Of a stretch of DNA of 38,737 nt, positions 16,148-23,896 are shown piece after piece. The stretch's first letter is position 1; every line of letters begins with the position of its first letter. Under the pieces are notes generated by a model. That model was given only the letters and a program-made list of their open reading frames with translations, had not been told where the DNA came from and did not search any database. This stretch comes from Bacillota bacterium (GTDB lineage Bacteria > Bacillota > UBA994 > UBA5500). The stretch lies in contig JAKOXL010000017.1 in the NCBI GenBank assembly GCA_029781045.1, positions 1 through 38,737 on the forward strand. The letters run 5' to 3'. A program made the translations under genes and the position numbers.

Positions 16148-17035
16148 TTGGCGGCCGTCCGGAGACACCGTCTGGCTTGGCGAGACACATTACACGGGTT
16201 TCCTTGGCCCGGTCACAGTGGCAAACCACGCCAGACGGGTTGTACCATGTTACTCGACAAAGGCATGGGGCTGACTGAGACCCGTGACTTGTTGGAACTG
16301 GCTTGCGACTACATAGATATGATTAAGCTTACGTGCGGTACATCTGCCCTCTATCCCGAACAGCTGCTTAGAGAGAAAATCAGGCTGATCCGTTTTTACG
16401 GGATTGATGTCTTTCCAGGAGGTACTTTGTTCGAAATAGCTATTTGGCAGAGGCAATTGGAGCCCTTTTTGCAGCAGGCCGCCCAGCTTGGCTTTAACGG
16501 CATTGAGATTTCCGATGGCACCATTCCCCTCAGCACCCAAGAACGGCGCCAAGCCATCCAAAGGGCAAAGACCTACGGGTTTAAAGTAGTGACTGAGGTG
16601 GGCAAGAAGAACGGCACTCCCCTCCCTCTTTGGCGCATGCAACAGACTATTGTCGATGATCTGGAACATGGAGCCGATCGGGTAATTATTGAAGGCCGGG
16701 AGTCGGGCAAAGGGGTTGGGTTTTATGATAAGGATGGTAACATAAAGGAGAATGATATGGAAACATTCATCAGCGGATTACCGTCCTTGGAATCCTACAT
16801 AATATGGGAAGCACCGCTAAAGAATCAGCAGGTAAGTCTTATCAAGCGCTTTGGTCCCAACGTAAACCTTGGGAACATAGCGCCCCACGAGGCTCTGGCT
16901 CTCGAAGCTCTCCGCTGCGGTTTGCGCGGTGATACCCTGGAGTTTTGTCTTGAACATATGGCTTCAGCTCAACAGCCTATGTCCGCTGCAATGCTCGAGG
17001 TGCAGGGAGCCGAGGATGCTAACAAAGATTTCTAG
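16148..17035 (+). CDS. comA: Phosphosulfolactate synthase (ComA/YitD family)
   Basis: A 295-residue TIM-barrel enzyme that adds sulfite to phosphoenolpyruvate to form (R)-2-phospho-3-sulfolactate. Family features seen: TMLLDKGMGL (catalytic Lys region), DYIDMIKLTCGTSALYP, GIDVFPGGTLFEIA, GFNGIEISDGTIPL, VVTEVGKK, ADRVIIEGRESGKG and NVNLGNIAPHE. In archaea it starts coenzyme M synthesis. In Bacillus the homologue YitD is linked to the sulfolactate stored in spores. No comB or comC is present here. The start is TTG 16148, with AGAGGAG 9 bases upstream. An overlapping ATG at 16141 is in another frame that stops within about 45 codons. Its position directly after the SASP gene supports a sporulation role. 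Confidence 0.9.
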   Translation: MAAVRRHRLAWRDTLHGFPWPGHSGKPRQTGCTMLLDKGMGLTETRDLLELACDYIDMIKLTCGTSALYPEQLLREKIRLIRFYGIDVFPGGTLFEIAIWQRQLEPFLQQAAQLGFNGIEISDGTIPLSTQERRQAIQRAKTYGFKVVTEVGKKNGTPLPLWRMQQTIVDDLEHGADRVIIEGRESGKGVGFYDKDGNIKENDMETFISGLPSLESYIIWEAPLKNQQVSLIKRFGPNVNLGNIAPHEALALEALRCGLRGDTLEFCLEHMASAQQPMSAAMLEVQGAEDANKDF

Positions 17036-17053
17036 CTGAGGCTTCCGCTTGAT

Positions 17054-17083
17054 AAGGGGCGCCCTAGGGAGCGCCCCTTTGCT
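17054..17083. terminator. Bidirectional terminator between convergent genes
   Basis: AAGGGGCGC and GCGCCCCTT form a 9-base stem with an 8-base loop. T-rich sequence follows on the plus strand (TTTGCTTACTTT). It serves comA and possibly the convergent FMN gene ending at 17083. Confidence 0.8.
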
Positions 17084-18528
17084 TACTTTGGTGTCTTATA
17101 GCCCAAAGGCACCTCGCAGATCTCAGCAGTAACCGGGTCGAGAGCAAACAGATAGCGCCTATCTACTTCCTTAATGGAAGTAAGGCCAAGCGCTCGCACT
17201 GCCAGTGCCATTTCCTCCGTACAGGACCGCAAATAGTTGGCCAGTGAACAACCACCACTGGTGGCATCATAGAGTTGAATGCCCTTACCGTTGTACCAGA
17301 CGGCTTGGGTAGGTGGTTCAAAGGGAATGGCGTGGGTAACCTGGGTGTGAGTGATGGCGAAGAGGGCCATGGTCCCAATGGCAACCACGTCGGCTCCCAG
17401 AGCTAAAGCTTTCAGATAGTCGCCGGGGGTTTTTAGGCCACCGGAAATGATCAAGGTAACCCGACCTCTTAGTCGCTGCTGTTCAAACCACTTGCTGGCT
17501 CGCACTAGGGCATAAAGAGTAGGCAAACCAAAGTCGTCTTGTAATATGGGTGGCGAACCCTTTGTGGCACCGTTGGCTCCATCGAGGGTTATAAAATCCA
17601 CGCCTGCCTCTACGGCAACTTGTAAGTCCTGTTCCAGGTGTTGACCCGCTGCCATTTTGACCCCGATGGGCACGCCTCCCGACTGTTCCCGCAGAGATTG
17701 CACCAACCTGCCTAGATCATCAGGACGATGGATACTGGGCTGACGAGCGTAGGAAACCAGTGGCTCCGAGGGTCCTAGACCAAACATGCGACGCAGACGT
17801 TCATCGAGATGCTCGGGCATCATCAACATACCGCTGCCCGCAGCCGCTCCTTGTCCCAGCTGAATCTCAATGGCATCGGAGGCCTGGTATATTTCCGGCC
17901 GTTTGGACCAGTCACCCCGGTTGTATTGAAAGATAAGCTTGTCGGCAGCCTTGCGTTCCGACTCTAACCACGGGCCTTGTCCCGTATTAGTAGCTGTGCC
18001 CACAGCGCTAGCTCCTAAAGCCAGAGCAATCTTAGCCTTTTCCGAGAGTGCCCAACCATAGGCCATACCAGAAACGATAATTGGTATATCAATGTGTAAC
18101 GGCTTGGCCACTTTCGGTCCGATCACTGTCTCCATGGCTACGGGCACGTTTAGCTGGGTTGGCAGGGTGGCCAACTGGGCCGGGTCAAACATAAGGCCAG
18201 AGAAGTCCAGAACTCTCTTGGGCGAACCCAAAGGCCTTTCGATAGCGGCACCCACATGGGACCTGAGATTGGTTTCACCTATCGTGAGGAGTCCCGCCCG
18301 CGTAGCTGCCGAATAGAGCTCTAGCAGATTCTCTGAATACTCATCGGTCATCAGTATTTTAACAGCGTTTCTTACCAATCTACCGGCCATCTGTCTTCCT
18401 GCCAACAATAGACCGAAACTCCCAGCTGCAGCTCCGGCTCCAAAGGCCAGGGCACTGCTTACCCAATCTCGTCTAGCCTTGTCAACTAGCGGTAGCCTTG
18501 GAGTAAGAGCCGCCTTCTTCTTCCACAT
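17083..18528 (-). CDS. Membrane-tethered glutamate synthase-like FMN protein
   Basis: A 481-residue protein with the FMN-binding central domain of glutamate synthase (GltB domain 2) but no glutaminase domain. Residues 24-48 form a hydrophobic segment (WVSSALAFGAGAAAGSFGLLL). The barrel contains IIVSGMAYGWALSEKAK, AVGTATNTGQGPW, IGVKMAAGQH, GVDFITLDGANGATKGSP and the phosphate-binding ISGGLKTPGDYLKALALGADVVAIGT. Two cysteines occur in GGCSLANYLRSC, where GltB carries its iron-sulfur ligands, so the cluster may be lost or changed. Stand-alone members are of uncertain activity (amidotransfer or general FMN oxidoreduction). The ATG is preceded by GGAGGCCCT. It stands alone, ending at the shared terminator with comA. 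Confidence 0.85.
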   Translation of the reverse strand: MWKKKAALTPRLPLVDKARRDWVSSALAFGAGAAAGSFGLLLAGRQMAGRLVRNAVKILMTDEYSENLLELYSAATRAGLLTIGETNLRSHVGAAIERPLGSPKRVLDFSGLMFDPAQLATLPTQLNVPVAMETVIGPKVAKPLHIDIPIIVSGMAYGWALSEKAKIALALGASAVGTATNTGQGPWLESERKAADKLIFQYNRGDWSKRPEIYQASDAIEIQLGQGAAAGSGMLMMPEHLDERLRRMFGLGPSEPLVSYARQPSIHRPDDLGRLVQSLREQSGGVPIGVKMAAGQHLEQDLQVAVEAGVDFITLDGANGATKGSPPILQDDFGLPTLYALVRASKWFEQQRLRGRVTLIISGGLKTPGDYLKALALGADVVAIGTMALFAITHTQVTHAIPFEPPTQAVWYNGKGIQLYDATSGGCSLANYLRSCTEEMALAVRALGLTSIKEVDRRYLFALDPVTAEICEVPLGYKTPK

Positions 18529-18686
18529 AGGGCCTCCGCCTCCCTATTTTCTTATTTGGTTATCCTATAGTGTTTATCGGCGGGAGGGATTTATGTATAT
18601 CGGCGCTTTCGCGCCCTCTTGACTTGCACCGCTAGAAAAACAACGGTTATTCTATTGTTAGTTATGCTAGATGTGAGGTGTTGTAA

Positions 18687-19556
18687 TTGGCTTTCCAGTG
18701 GCAGGCTAGGGTGACGGCTGCCGACCACGGTCGGCTACTAAGGGACGTGCTGAGAAGTAGACTGGGAATCTCTAGTCGAATGTTGATCGCACTAAAATAT
18801 AGGGGACAGATCCTACTTAACGGCCAGCCCATCACGGTGCGCGCGCAATTACGGGAAGGCGATGTAATAGAGCTTTATCTGCCTGAGGAGGCAGAGGCTC
18901 GGGTGGTGGCAGAAGACCTACCTTTGAGTATAGTCTACGAAGACGAGGATCTACTGGTTGTGAACAAACCGCCGGGCCAGATAGTACACCCCATACCACC
19001 AGAACCTCAAGGAACCTTAGCCAATGCTATTGCCTGGCACTGGGAGAAAAATGATATATCCCGACCAGTGCGCATCATTACGCGCCTTGACCGGGATACA
19101 AGTGGCTTAGTCTTGGTTGCCAAGCATGCTTTGTCTCAGCACCTGCTGACACAGCATACAGAAATGATAGATAAATACTACTTGGCCCTAGTGGAGGGGA
19201 CCCCCACACCTCTGGAGGGCACAATCAACGCACCAATATCCATCAACACTGCTAATCCGGTTACCCGGCTGGTGTCACCCAACGGAAGACCAGCCCAGAC
19301 AGCCTACCGGGTGCTACGTTCAGGGGAAATATGCCTAGTGCAAGCGCGATTACTGACAGGACGCACTCACCAAATCCGGGTGCACTTTGCCTGGATAGGC
19401 CACCCCATACTGGGGGACCAACAATATGGCCATGGGTCCCCCCTCATACAGAGGCAAGCCCTGCACTGCCATGGATTGCGGCTGGTACACCCCCGCACGC
19501 AGCAGGAGTTGGACTTGTTGGCCCCTCTACCAGAAGACATGGGATTCCTACTCTAG
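18687..19556 (+). CDS. RluA-family RNA pseudouridine synthase
   Basis: A 289-residue pseudouridine synthase. An N-terminal S4-like RNA-binding segment (residues 12-65, SRMLIALKYRGQILLNG) precedes the catalytic domain. The hallmark motif TRLDRDTSG holds catalytic Asp135. VVNKPPGQIVHP, DKYYLALVEG and LTGRTHQIRVHFAWIGHPILGD are also standard. It converts selected uridines in rRNA or tRNA; the target cannot be told from the sequence. The start is TTG 18687, with GAGGTG 6 bases upstream. It is convergent with the MarR gene, with only 8 bases between their stops. A small GGCGC/GCGCC hairpin lies upstream at 18602-18615. Confidence 0.92.
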   Translation: MAFQWQARVTAADHGRLLRDVLRSRLGISSRMLIALKYRGQILLNGQPITVRAQLREGDVIELYLPEEAEARVVAEDLPLSIVYEDEDLLVVNKPPGQIVHPIPPEPQGTLANAIAWHWEKNDISRPVRIITRLDRDTSGLVLVAKHALSQHLLTQHTEMIDKYYLALVEGTPTPLEGTINAPISINTANPVTRLVSPNGRPAQTAYRVLRSGEICLVQARLLTGRTHQIRVHFAWIGHPILGDQQYGHGSPLIQRQALHCHGLRLVHPRTQQELDLLAPLPEDMGFLL

Positions 19557-19564
19557 TGACGTTA

Positions 19565-20089
19565 TCATGAGCTTTGCATCTCTCTCATAGCTAAAGGGCA
19601 ATCGGAGGCATGGTTCTGGCCGCAGAATAGGCAAATCTTCTGCCCTGTCGACAGCCGCATGGAATGACTAATAAAGGCCTGAATTCCACTTACCAGTTGC
19701 TCCCGTTCCTCGGGTGTCAACCCTTGCAGGACTTCTTGCAACACCCTATCGGTGCAGCCCGCCAGCTGTTCAACCACCTCACGACCGCTGGCACTGAGGT
19801 TGAGCAACGTATGGCGCCGATCGTGGGGCGAATCTTGCCGCTCTAACCAGCCTGCCACCTCTAAACGGTCTGCCATTTTGGTGGCGGCTGGGACGCTGGT
19901 GCCCAGAGCGCTAGCCAGACTAGAAATGTCACATTGGCCAGTGTGAACGGTAGCATGGGCCACATAGCGCAAAGCATTGTACTGAGCCGGCGACAAGTCG
20001 TGATTCGCCAAGTCGGTAGCCAATGCCTCGGCCAGCAGGTTCCTTAGCACCAGATGAAATACCCTCAACAAACGGGACTCTTGCAGCAC
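19565..20089 (-). CDS. MarR-family transcriptional regulator with Cys-rich C-terminal tail
   Basis: A 174-residue winged-helix regulator. The DNA-binding region reads DISSLASALGTSVPAATKMADRLEVAGWLERQDSPHDRRHTLLNLS, with the conserved DxRR wing. The C-terminus is unusual: after the dimerisation helix comes ICLFCGQNHASDCPL, three cysteines and a histidine that could bind Zn or act as a thiol switch. GTG 20089 is chosen, because AGGAGG lies 7 bases upstream. A distal ATG at 20149 has no ribosome site and abuts a terminator. It is transcribed in the same direction as the SPFH operon but is separated from it by that terminator. Its targets are unknown. Confidence 0.88.
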   Translation of the reverse strand: MLQESRLLRVFHLVLRNLLAEALATDLANHDLSPAQYNALRYVAHATVHTGQCDISSLASALGTSVPAATKMADRLEVAGWLERQDSPHDRRHTLLNLSASGREVVEQLAGCTDRVLQEVLQGLTPEEREQLVSGIQAFISHSMRLSTGQKICLFCGQNHASDCPLAMREMQSS

Positions 20090-20146
20090 AAGTACCCTCC
20101 TCCTTCCTATCGTTTCTAGTTCTACTTTCCTAGTGGTCTTCCCTGC

Positions 20147-20185
20147 CATAGAAAAAGACCTGCATCATCTGGATACAGGTCTTTT
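20147..20185 (-). terminator. Intrinsic terminator of the YkgJ-NfeD-SPFH unit
   Basis: AAAAGACCTG (20153-20162) and CAGGTCTTTT (20176-20185) form a perfect 10-base stem. On the minus strand the stem runs into TTTTTCT. It lies 16 bases after the SPFH stop. Confidence 0.9.
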
Positions 20186-20200
20186 GAACTCTGCTGACAA

Positions 20201-21181
20201 TTACTCGTTCTTCTTCTCTGTCGTCTGTTCCACCTTTACGCCCAAAGACTCCACCATAGCTGGGATGGCTCCTAGCAGTTTGGCAGCCTCTGTCGGGATC
20301 ACCAGCTTGCTGCTGGGGCTCTGTCCCAACGCTTTGAGAGCTTCTACTCCTTGCAACATCACGTATTGGTCGGGTGTTAGACCGGCAGCCTGCACCAAGC
20401 GTAAACCCTCAGCCGTGGCCTGCTGTACCCGCACAATAGCCTCCGCTTGACCTTCAGCCTCCAGGATACGCACCTGCTTCTCTGCCTCTGCCGCCAAAAT
20501 CTCTTTCTGCCTTTGAGCCTCTGCGTCTAAGATAATGGCCTGCTTGCGGCCTTCAGCAGTGAGCACCGCCGCTGCCTTCTCGCCTTCCGCCCGCAAAATC
20601 GCCTCGCGACGCTCGCGCTCTGCCCGCATCTGCTTCTCCATGGCATCTTGAATGTCGCGGGGTGGCGTGATGTTCTTCAGTTCCACCCGGTTAACCTTTA
20701 TCCCCCATTTGTCGGTGGCTTCATCCAGAATGGCTCGCAGCTTAGTGTTCACTATATCTCTGGAGGTAAGAGTCTCGTCTAGATCTAGTTCACCAATGAT
20801 GTTGCGCAAGGTGGTGGCTGTAAGGTATTCAATGGCCCCGTAGGGGTTAGATATCTCGTAAACAAAGCTGACCACGTCGGTTACCTGGAAATAGACCACT
20901 GTATCAATCTGCATAGTTACATTGTCTTTCGTTATTACCGGTTGGGGAGGAAAGTCAACCACCTGCTCCCGCAGGTCTACCACAGCACGAACCCGATCAA
21001 TGAAAGGCACTGTGAAGTTTAGACCGCTATCTAGCACACGATGGAAACGACCCAGCCTTTCCACCACCACTTGTGTCGATTGCCGTACCACTCGAACGGC
21101 CGATCCCACAATAGCCAGAACAAAGATGATGAGAATGGGAAGAAGAGTAAGACCAATTACATTACCCACATCTACTGGCAT
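20201..21181 (-). CDS. SPFH/Band 7 (stomatin/QmcA-type) membrane scaffold protein
   Basis: A 326-residue protein. One N-terminal transmembrane helix (residues 8-30) is followed by the SPFH domain: QVVVERLGRFHRVLDSGLNFTVPFIDRV, then PPQPVITKDNVTMQIDTVVYFQVTD. A long Ala/Glu-rich coiled coil (about 180-265; RAEGEKAAAVLTAEGRKQAI) and a short tail follow. Such proteins oligomerise into membrane microdomains and often pair with NfeD proteins, here encoded 4 bases upstream. The ATG has AAAGGAGGACTG before it, inside the NfeD 3' end. Probable roles are membrane organisation or quality control. Confidence 0.92.
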   Translation of the reverse strand: MPVDVGNVIGLTLLPILIIFVLAIVGSAVRVVRQSTQVVVERLGRFHRVLDSGLNFTVPFIDRVRAVVDLREQVVDFPPQPVITKDNVTMQIDTVVYFQVTDVVSFVYEISNPYGAIEYLTATTLRNIIGELDLDETLTSRDIVNTKLRAILDEATDKWGIKVNRVELKNITPPRDIQDAMEKQMRAERERREAILRAEGEKAAAVLTAEGRKQAIILDAEAQRQKEILAAEAEKQVRILEAEGQAEAIVRVQQATAEGLRLVQAAGLTPDQYVMLQGVEALKALGQSPSSKLVIPTEAAKLLGAIPAMVESLGVKVEQTTEKKNE

Positions 21182-21185
21182 CTGC

Positions 21186-21620
21186 TCAGTCCTCCTTTAC
21201 TTTTACTACAGCCCGAACTCCCTCTATGCGTACCACTTCTACTAAAGTGTCCACTGGGATGGGCTCGCCCGTCAGGCTACGGGCAGTCCAAATCTCGCCG
21301 TCCACTTTTACCTGACCAACGCCCTCAGTGTTATCGATGGCAACAATAACACAACCGGGTCTACCAATTAGGCGATTGACGTTGGTCCGCAGCTTTTCTT
21401 CCGGGAAGCTCCTGCGTATGACCGGCCGCAACAGGAGTACGAAACAAACAGAAGCTACAATAAAGACTATGGTCTGCCAGATCCAATCGGCTATCAAGAG
21501 TGACGACAAAGCTGCAACTAGGGCCCCCAAACCAAAGAGTGAGGAGAAGAAGCTGACCGTTGCCAACTCAACGGCACCAAAGGCTAAGGCGATTAATACC
21601 CAGATAACCCAGTTTGGCAT
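21186..21620 (-). CDS. NfeD-like membrane protein (NfeD1b type)
   Basis: A 144-residue protein. Membrane helices (about residues 4-22, 28-45 and 49-66, NWVIWVLIALAFGAVELATV first) precede a C-terminal OB-fold domain (NRLIGRPGCVIVAIDNTEGVGQVKVDGEIWTARS). Length and layout fit short NfeD proteins without the ClpP-like protease part. ATG 21620 is preferred, since AGGGGGTGGG lies 6 bases upstream. The longer frame would overlap the YkgJ gene. The 4-base gap to the SPFH gene indicates the known NfeD-stomatin pair, in which the OB domain is thought to interact with the SPFH partner. Confidence 0.9.
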   Translation of the reverse strand: MPNWVIWVLIALAFGAVELATVSFFSSLFGLGALVAALSSLLIADWIWQTIVFIVASVCFVLLLRPVIRRSFPEEKLRTNVNRLIGRPGCVIVAIDNTEGVGQVKVDGEIWTARSLTGEPIPVDTLVEVVRIEGVRAVVKVKED

Positions 21621-21681
21621 TTTCCCACCCCCTTCAATACTTACTACGTCTGAAAGGTCTACAAGTTTCATTAGTCTCTGG

Positions 21682-22395
21682 TTATTCTTCTGCAATATTA
21701 TTACAAATCTGTAACCAAAGATCCCCGCTGCAACACTCTCTTAGCTTTGTGTCATCATAGCCTTTGCCGGCTAGGAAAGGATTACCATGTAGTAGCTCCA
21801 ACTGTTCCTGCTCCCTTTCGAACTCATCCATGGTAAGAGCACCACTGCGATAGCGTCGATACAGAGACTCTTGTAACTGTCGTTCTTGCCAGTGGCGCGC
21901 GACCACTCCCTCTTCCAACAAGCGTTGCCGCAAGGCCGCTTCCCCCATGAGCAAAACGGCTGCACGCAGCTTCTCCAGCCGCTCGGTCATTGGTGTACAG
22001 AGGTAAAGCCGACAAATGAGGGCCCGGTTAACATAGACCGTGCAGCAGTCATCGACTAGGAAAGGGCACGGACGTCGCTTGAACTCGGGAAAGGGCAGAT
22101 CGGAATGACAAGACAAGTAGCTATGGGCAAAATCACGGAGGCTAAGACCTAGATGGGCGGATAGACGCTCGGCTGCCACCAGGTCCACCACTATGGAGTT
22201 GTATTTGCAGCAGTTGTTAACACAGCCGCGACAAACACCATAACGTTGTTTATGGTAGGGTTTAATAATGGTAGAATCATCGGCGGGCTGTTGAAGAGCT
22301 TGAATCAGGTCGGCGACGGTGGCATCCTGGTTGGCAATAACCACATCGAGACCGACTTCTCCTTCAATTTCACATGGTATCAACTTCACTGCCAT
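21682..22395 (-). CDS. YkgJ-family cysteine cluster protein
   Basis: A 237-residue protein with the CxxCxxxCC pattern of YkgJ/UPF0153 proteins: Cys55, 58, 62 and 63 (GVCRGCVNNCC), then Cys110, 117, 118, 128 and 133 (PCPFLVDDCCTVY and ICRLYLC). These are thought to bind Zn or an Fe-S cluster; the function is unestablished. A C-terminal helical region with Cys226-227 (RECCSG) is extra. It lies 61 bases upstream of NfeD on the same strand and may head the YkgJ-NfeD-SPFH unit. The ribosome site (GGCGGTG) is weak. It is divergent from the DUF2500 gene. Confidence 0.85.
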   Translation of the reverse strand: MAVKLIPCEIEGEVGLDVVIANQDATVADLIQALQQPADDSTIIKPYHKQRYGVCRGCVNNCCKYNSIVVDLVAAERLSAHLGLSLRDFAHSYLSCHSDLPFPEFKRRPCPFLVDDCCTVYVNRALICRLYLCTPMTERLEKLRAAVLLMGEAALRQRLLEEGVVARHWQERQLQESLYRRYRSGALTMDEFEREQEQLELLHGNPFLAGKGYDDTKLRECCSGDLWLQICNNIAEE

Positions 22396-22529
22396 GCTTT
22401 CACCGCCATCACTTCATTAGGGACAAGCAATCTATATACTATAGTAACAGATTCCAGCGTAGAACGTAATGATGAGGGGAAGGAGAGCAATCGGCTAAAG
22501 AGAATAGAGCTTACGAGGAGGTATGCCGA

Positions 22530-22892
22530 GTGTTCCACAATGCAATGCCCTCACCCCCGCCTCTTTTCAGTTTAGCCTTTGCGTTGGTCCTAATGGTCTT
22601 TGCCTATATCATCATCAGTCACATAGCCGAGTGGGCCAAAAACCAAGCCAGCGAGGCACACATGCGAGATGTGCGGGTAGTAGCCAAACGTACCAGCGTT
22701 CATGGTCACAGCTACGCCCATACCACCTACTATGTTACCTTTGAGTTCCTCGACGACGGTAGTCGCTTGGAGCTGCGGGTACCGGACCGACACTTTGGAC
22801 TCATGGCGGAAGGCGATTTGGGAATACTTAGCTATCAAGGCACCCAGTTTAACGCTTTCGAGCGTACCAAGAATAGGGAGGTTTATCGATGA
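22530..22892 (+). CDS. DUF2500 family single-pass membrane protein
   Basis: A 120-residue protein. The helix at about residues 12-30 (LFSLAFALVLMVFAYIIIS) is followed by AEWAKNQASEAH and a beta-rich soluble domain: RVVAKRTSV, TYYVTFEFLDDGSRLELRVPDRHFGLMAEGDLGILSYQGTQFNAFER, which is the DUF2500 signature. The function is unknown. The start is GTG 22530, with AGGAGGT 7 bases upstream. Its stop overlaps the next ATG by 4 bases (ATGA), so the PPC gene is translationally coupled. A paralogue lies two genes downstream, sharing the soluble domain almost throughout. Confidence 0.85.
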   Translation: MFHNAMPSPPPLFSLAFALVLMVFAYIIISHIAEWAKNQASEAHMRDVRVVAKRTSVHGHSYAHTTYYVTFEFLDDGSRLELRVPDRHFGLMAEGDLGILSYQGTQFNAFERTKNREVYR

Positions 22893-23308
22893 TCCAGAAA
22901 TACGAGCCAGGATATGTCTATCAGCTGCCCTTACCACGCAATGGCGACCTATTAGAGGAAATTGAGAAGGCGGTTAGACAGCAGTTGGTTGATGCTGGAA
23001 CATTACAGTTCATCGGGGCTGTCTATGAAGCCCGTGTGGGCTTTTTCGATGTGGAAACCGGCGAGTATGTGACTACTGAGGTTAACGAGTTCGCCGAAAT
23101 AGCTAGCGGCATGGGTACCATTTCCCAACGGGACGGGGAAACAGCTGTACATGTGCACGTAGTGCTGGCAGGCAAGAGTGGTCGCATCTATGCGGGCCAC
23201 CTCTTCCCTGGTAGCCGTATTTTCGTTACGGAGCTTACCATTTTTGACCTAGACGGCACCCCGCAGGAACGCAAACTGGATCCAGAAACCGGCCTCTACC
23301 TGTGGTAG
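22889..23308 (+). CDS. PPC/DUF296 domain protein
   Basis: A 139-residue single-domain PPC (DUF296) protein. GDLLEEIEKAVRQQLVDAGTLQFIGAVYEARVGFFD opens the fold, VHVHVVLAGKSGRIYAGHLFPG carries the conserved His pair and glycine, and RIFVTELTIFDLDG closes it. Bacterial PPC proteins form trimers and are sometimes annotated as DNA-binding because the domain occurs with AT-hooks in plants; no AT-hook is visible here. Its biochemical role is not established. The start ATG overlaps the DUF2500 stop. The gap to the second DUF2500 gene is 96 bases, with a fresh ribosome site, so a three-gene unit is likely. Confidence 0.85.
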   Translation: MIQKYEPGYVYQLPLPRNGDLLEEIEKAVRQQLVDAGTLQFIGAVYEARVGFFDVETGEYVTTEVNEFAEIASGMGTISQRDGETAVHVHVVLAGKSGRIYAGHLFPGSRIFVTELTIFDLDGTPQERKLDPETGLYLW

Positions 23309-23404
23309 TGTGACAAATCCGCTACTTCCTGGGCCATTGCAGGTATGGGGGTCGACTTGTGACCTCCATAGTGGTTCTTTTCAACAACAGAGGAGGTGAT
23401 TCTC

Positions 23405-23845
23405 ATGCCCGGATTCGGAACAGACCCGTTTGCTCTCTTTAGCCTCTTCTTTTTTGTGGCCCTCGCCTTTATTGTCTTTTCTATTGCCAGTAAAATTGCA
23501 GAATGGAGCAAAAATCAAGTCAGTGACGTAAGGATGCGTAACGTACGGGTTGTAGCCAAACGCACCTATGTGCACCGCCGCAGTGGCACCACCCACATAC
23601 ACCACCATTCTACAAGCCAGGGGGTGTACCATAGTCATCCTATCCACACCAGCGGCCACGCATATACCGCCTATTACATTACCTTCGAGTTCCTCGACGA
23701 TGGCGAACGCCTAGAACTGCGCGTGCCTGACAAACAGTATGGCCTCATCGCCGAAGGCGACTATGGCATACTCAACTACCAGGGCACCCAGTTCAATGCC
23801 TTTGAACGCACAACCAACCCAGAAACTTATAGGAATTACGGCTAA
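23405..23845 (+). CDS. DUF2500 family membrane protein with His-rich loop
   Basis: A 146-residue paralogue of the 22530 product. The membrane helix is at about residues 10-28, then AEWSKNQVSDVRMRNVRVVAKRTYV. A roughly 20-residue insertion holds nine histidines between 57 and 85 (THIHHHSTSQGVYHSHPIH), followed by the shared AYYITFEFLDDGERLELRVPDKQYGLIAEGDYGILNYQGTQFNAFER. The loop could bind metal ions. Variable loops at this place occur in other DUF2500 proteins. The ATG at 23405 has AGAGGAGGTGAT just upstream and is preferred to the start three codons earlier. A terminator hairpin follows. Confidence 0.85.
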   Translation: MPGFGTDPFALFSLFFFVALAFIVFSIASKIAEWSKNQVSDVRMRNVRVVAKRTYVHRRSGTTHIHHHSTSQGVYHSHPIHTSGHAYTAYYITFEFLDDGERLELRVPDKQYGLIAEGDYGILNYQGTQFNAFERTTNPETYRNYG

Positions 23846-23853
23846 AAGTATGT

Positions 23854-23880
23854 AGGCACGCCGCTTGGCGTGCCTTATAC
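23854..23880 (+). terminator. Terminator after the DUF2500-PPC-DUF2500 cluster
   Basis: AGGCACGCC and GGCGTGCCT form a 9-base stem with a GCTT loop, then TATACC and an A/T-rich stretch. Confidence 0.75.
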
Positions 23881-23896
23881 CATATATTTATGCAAC

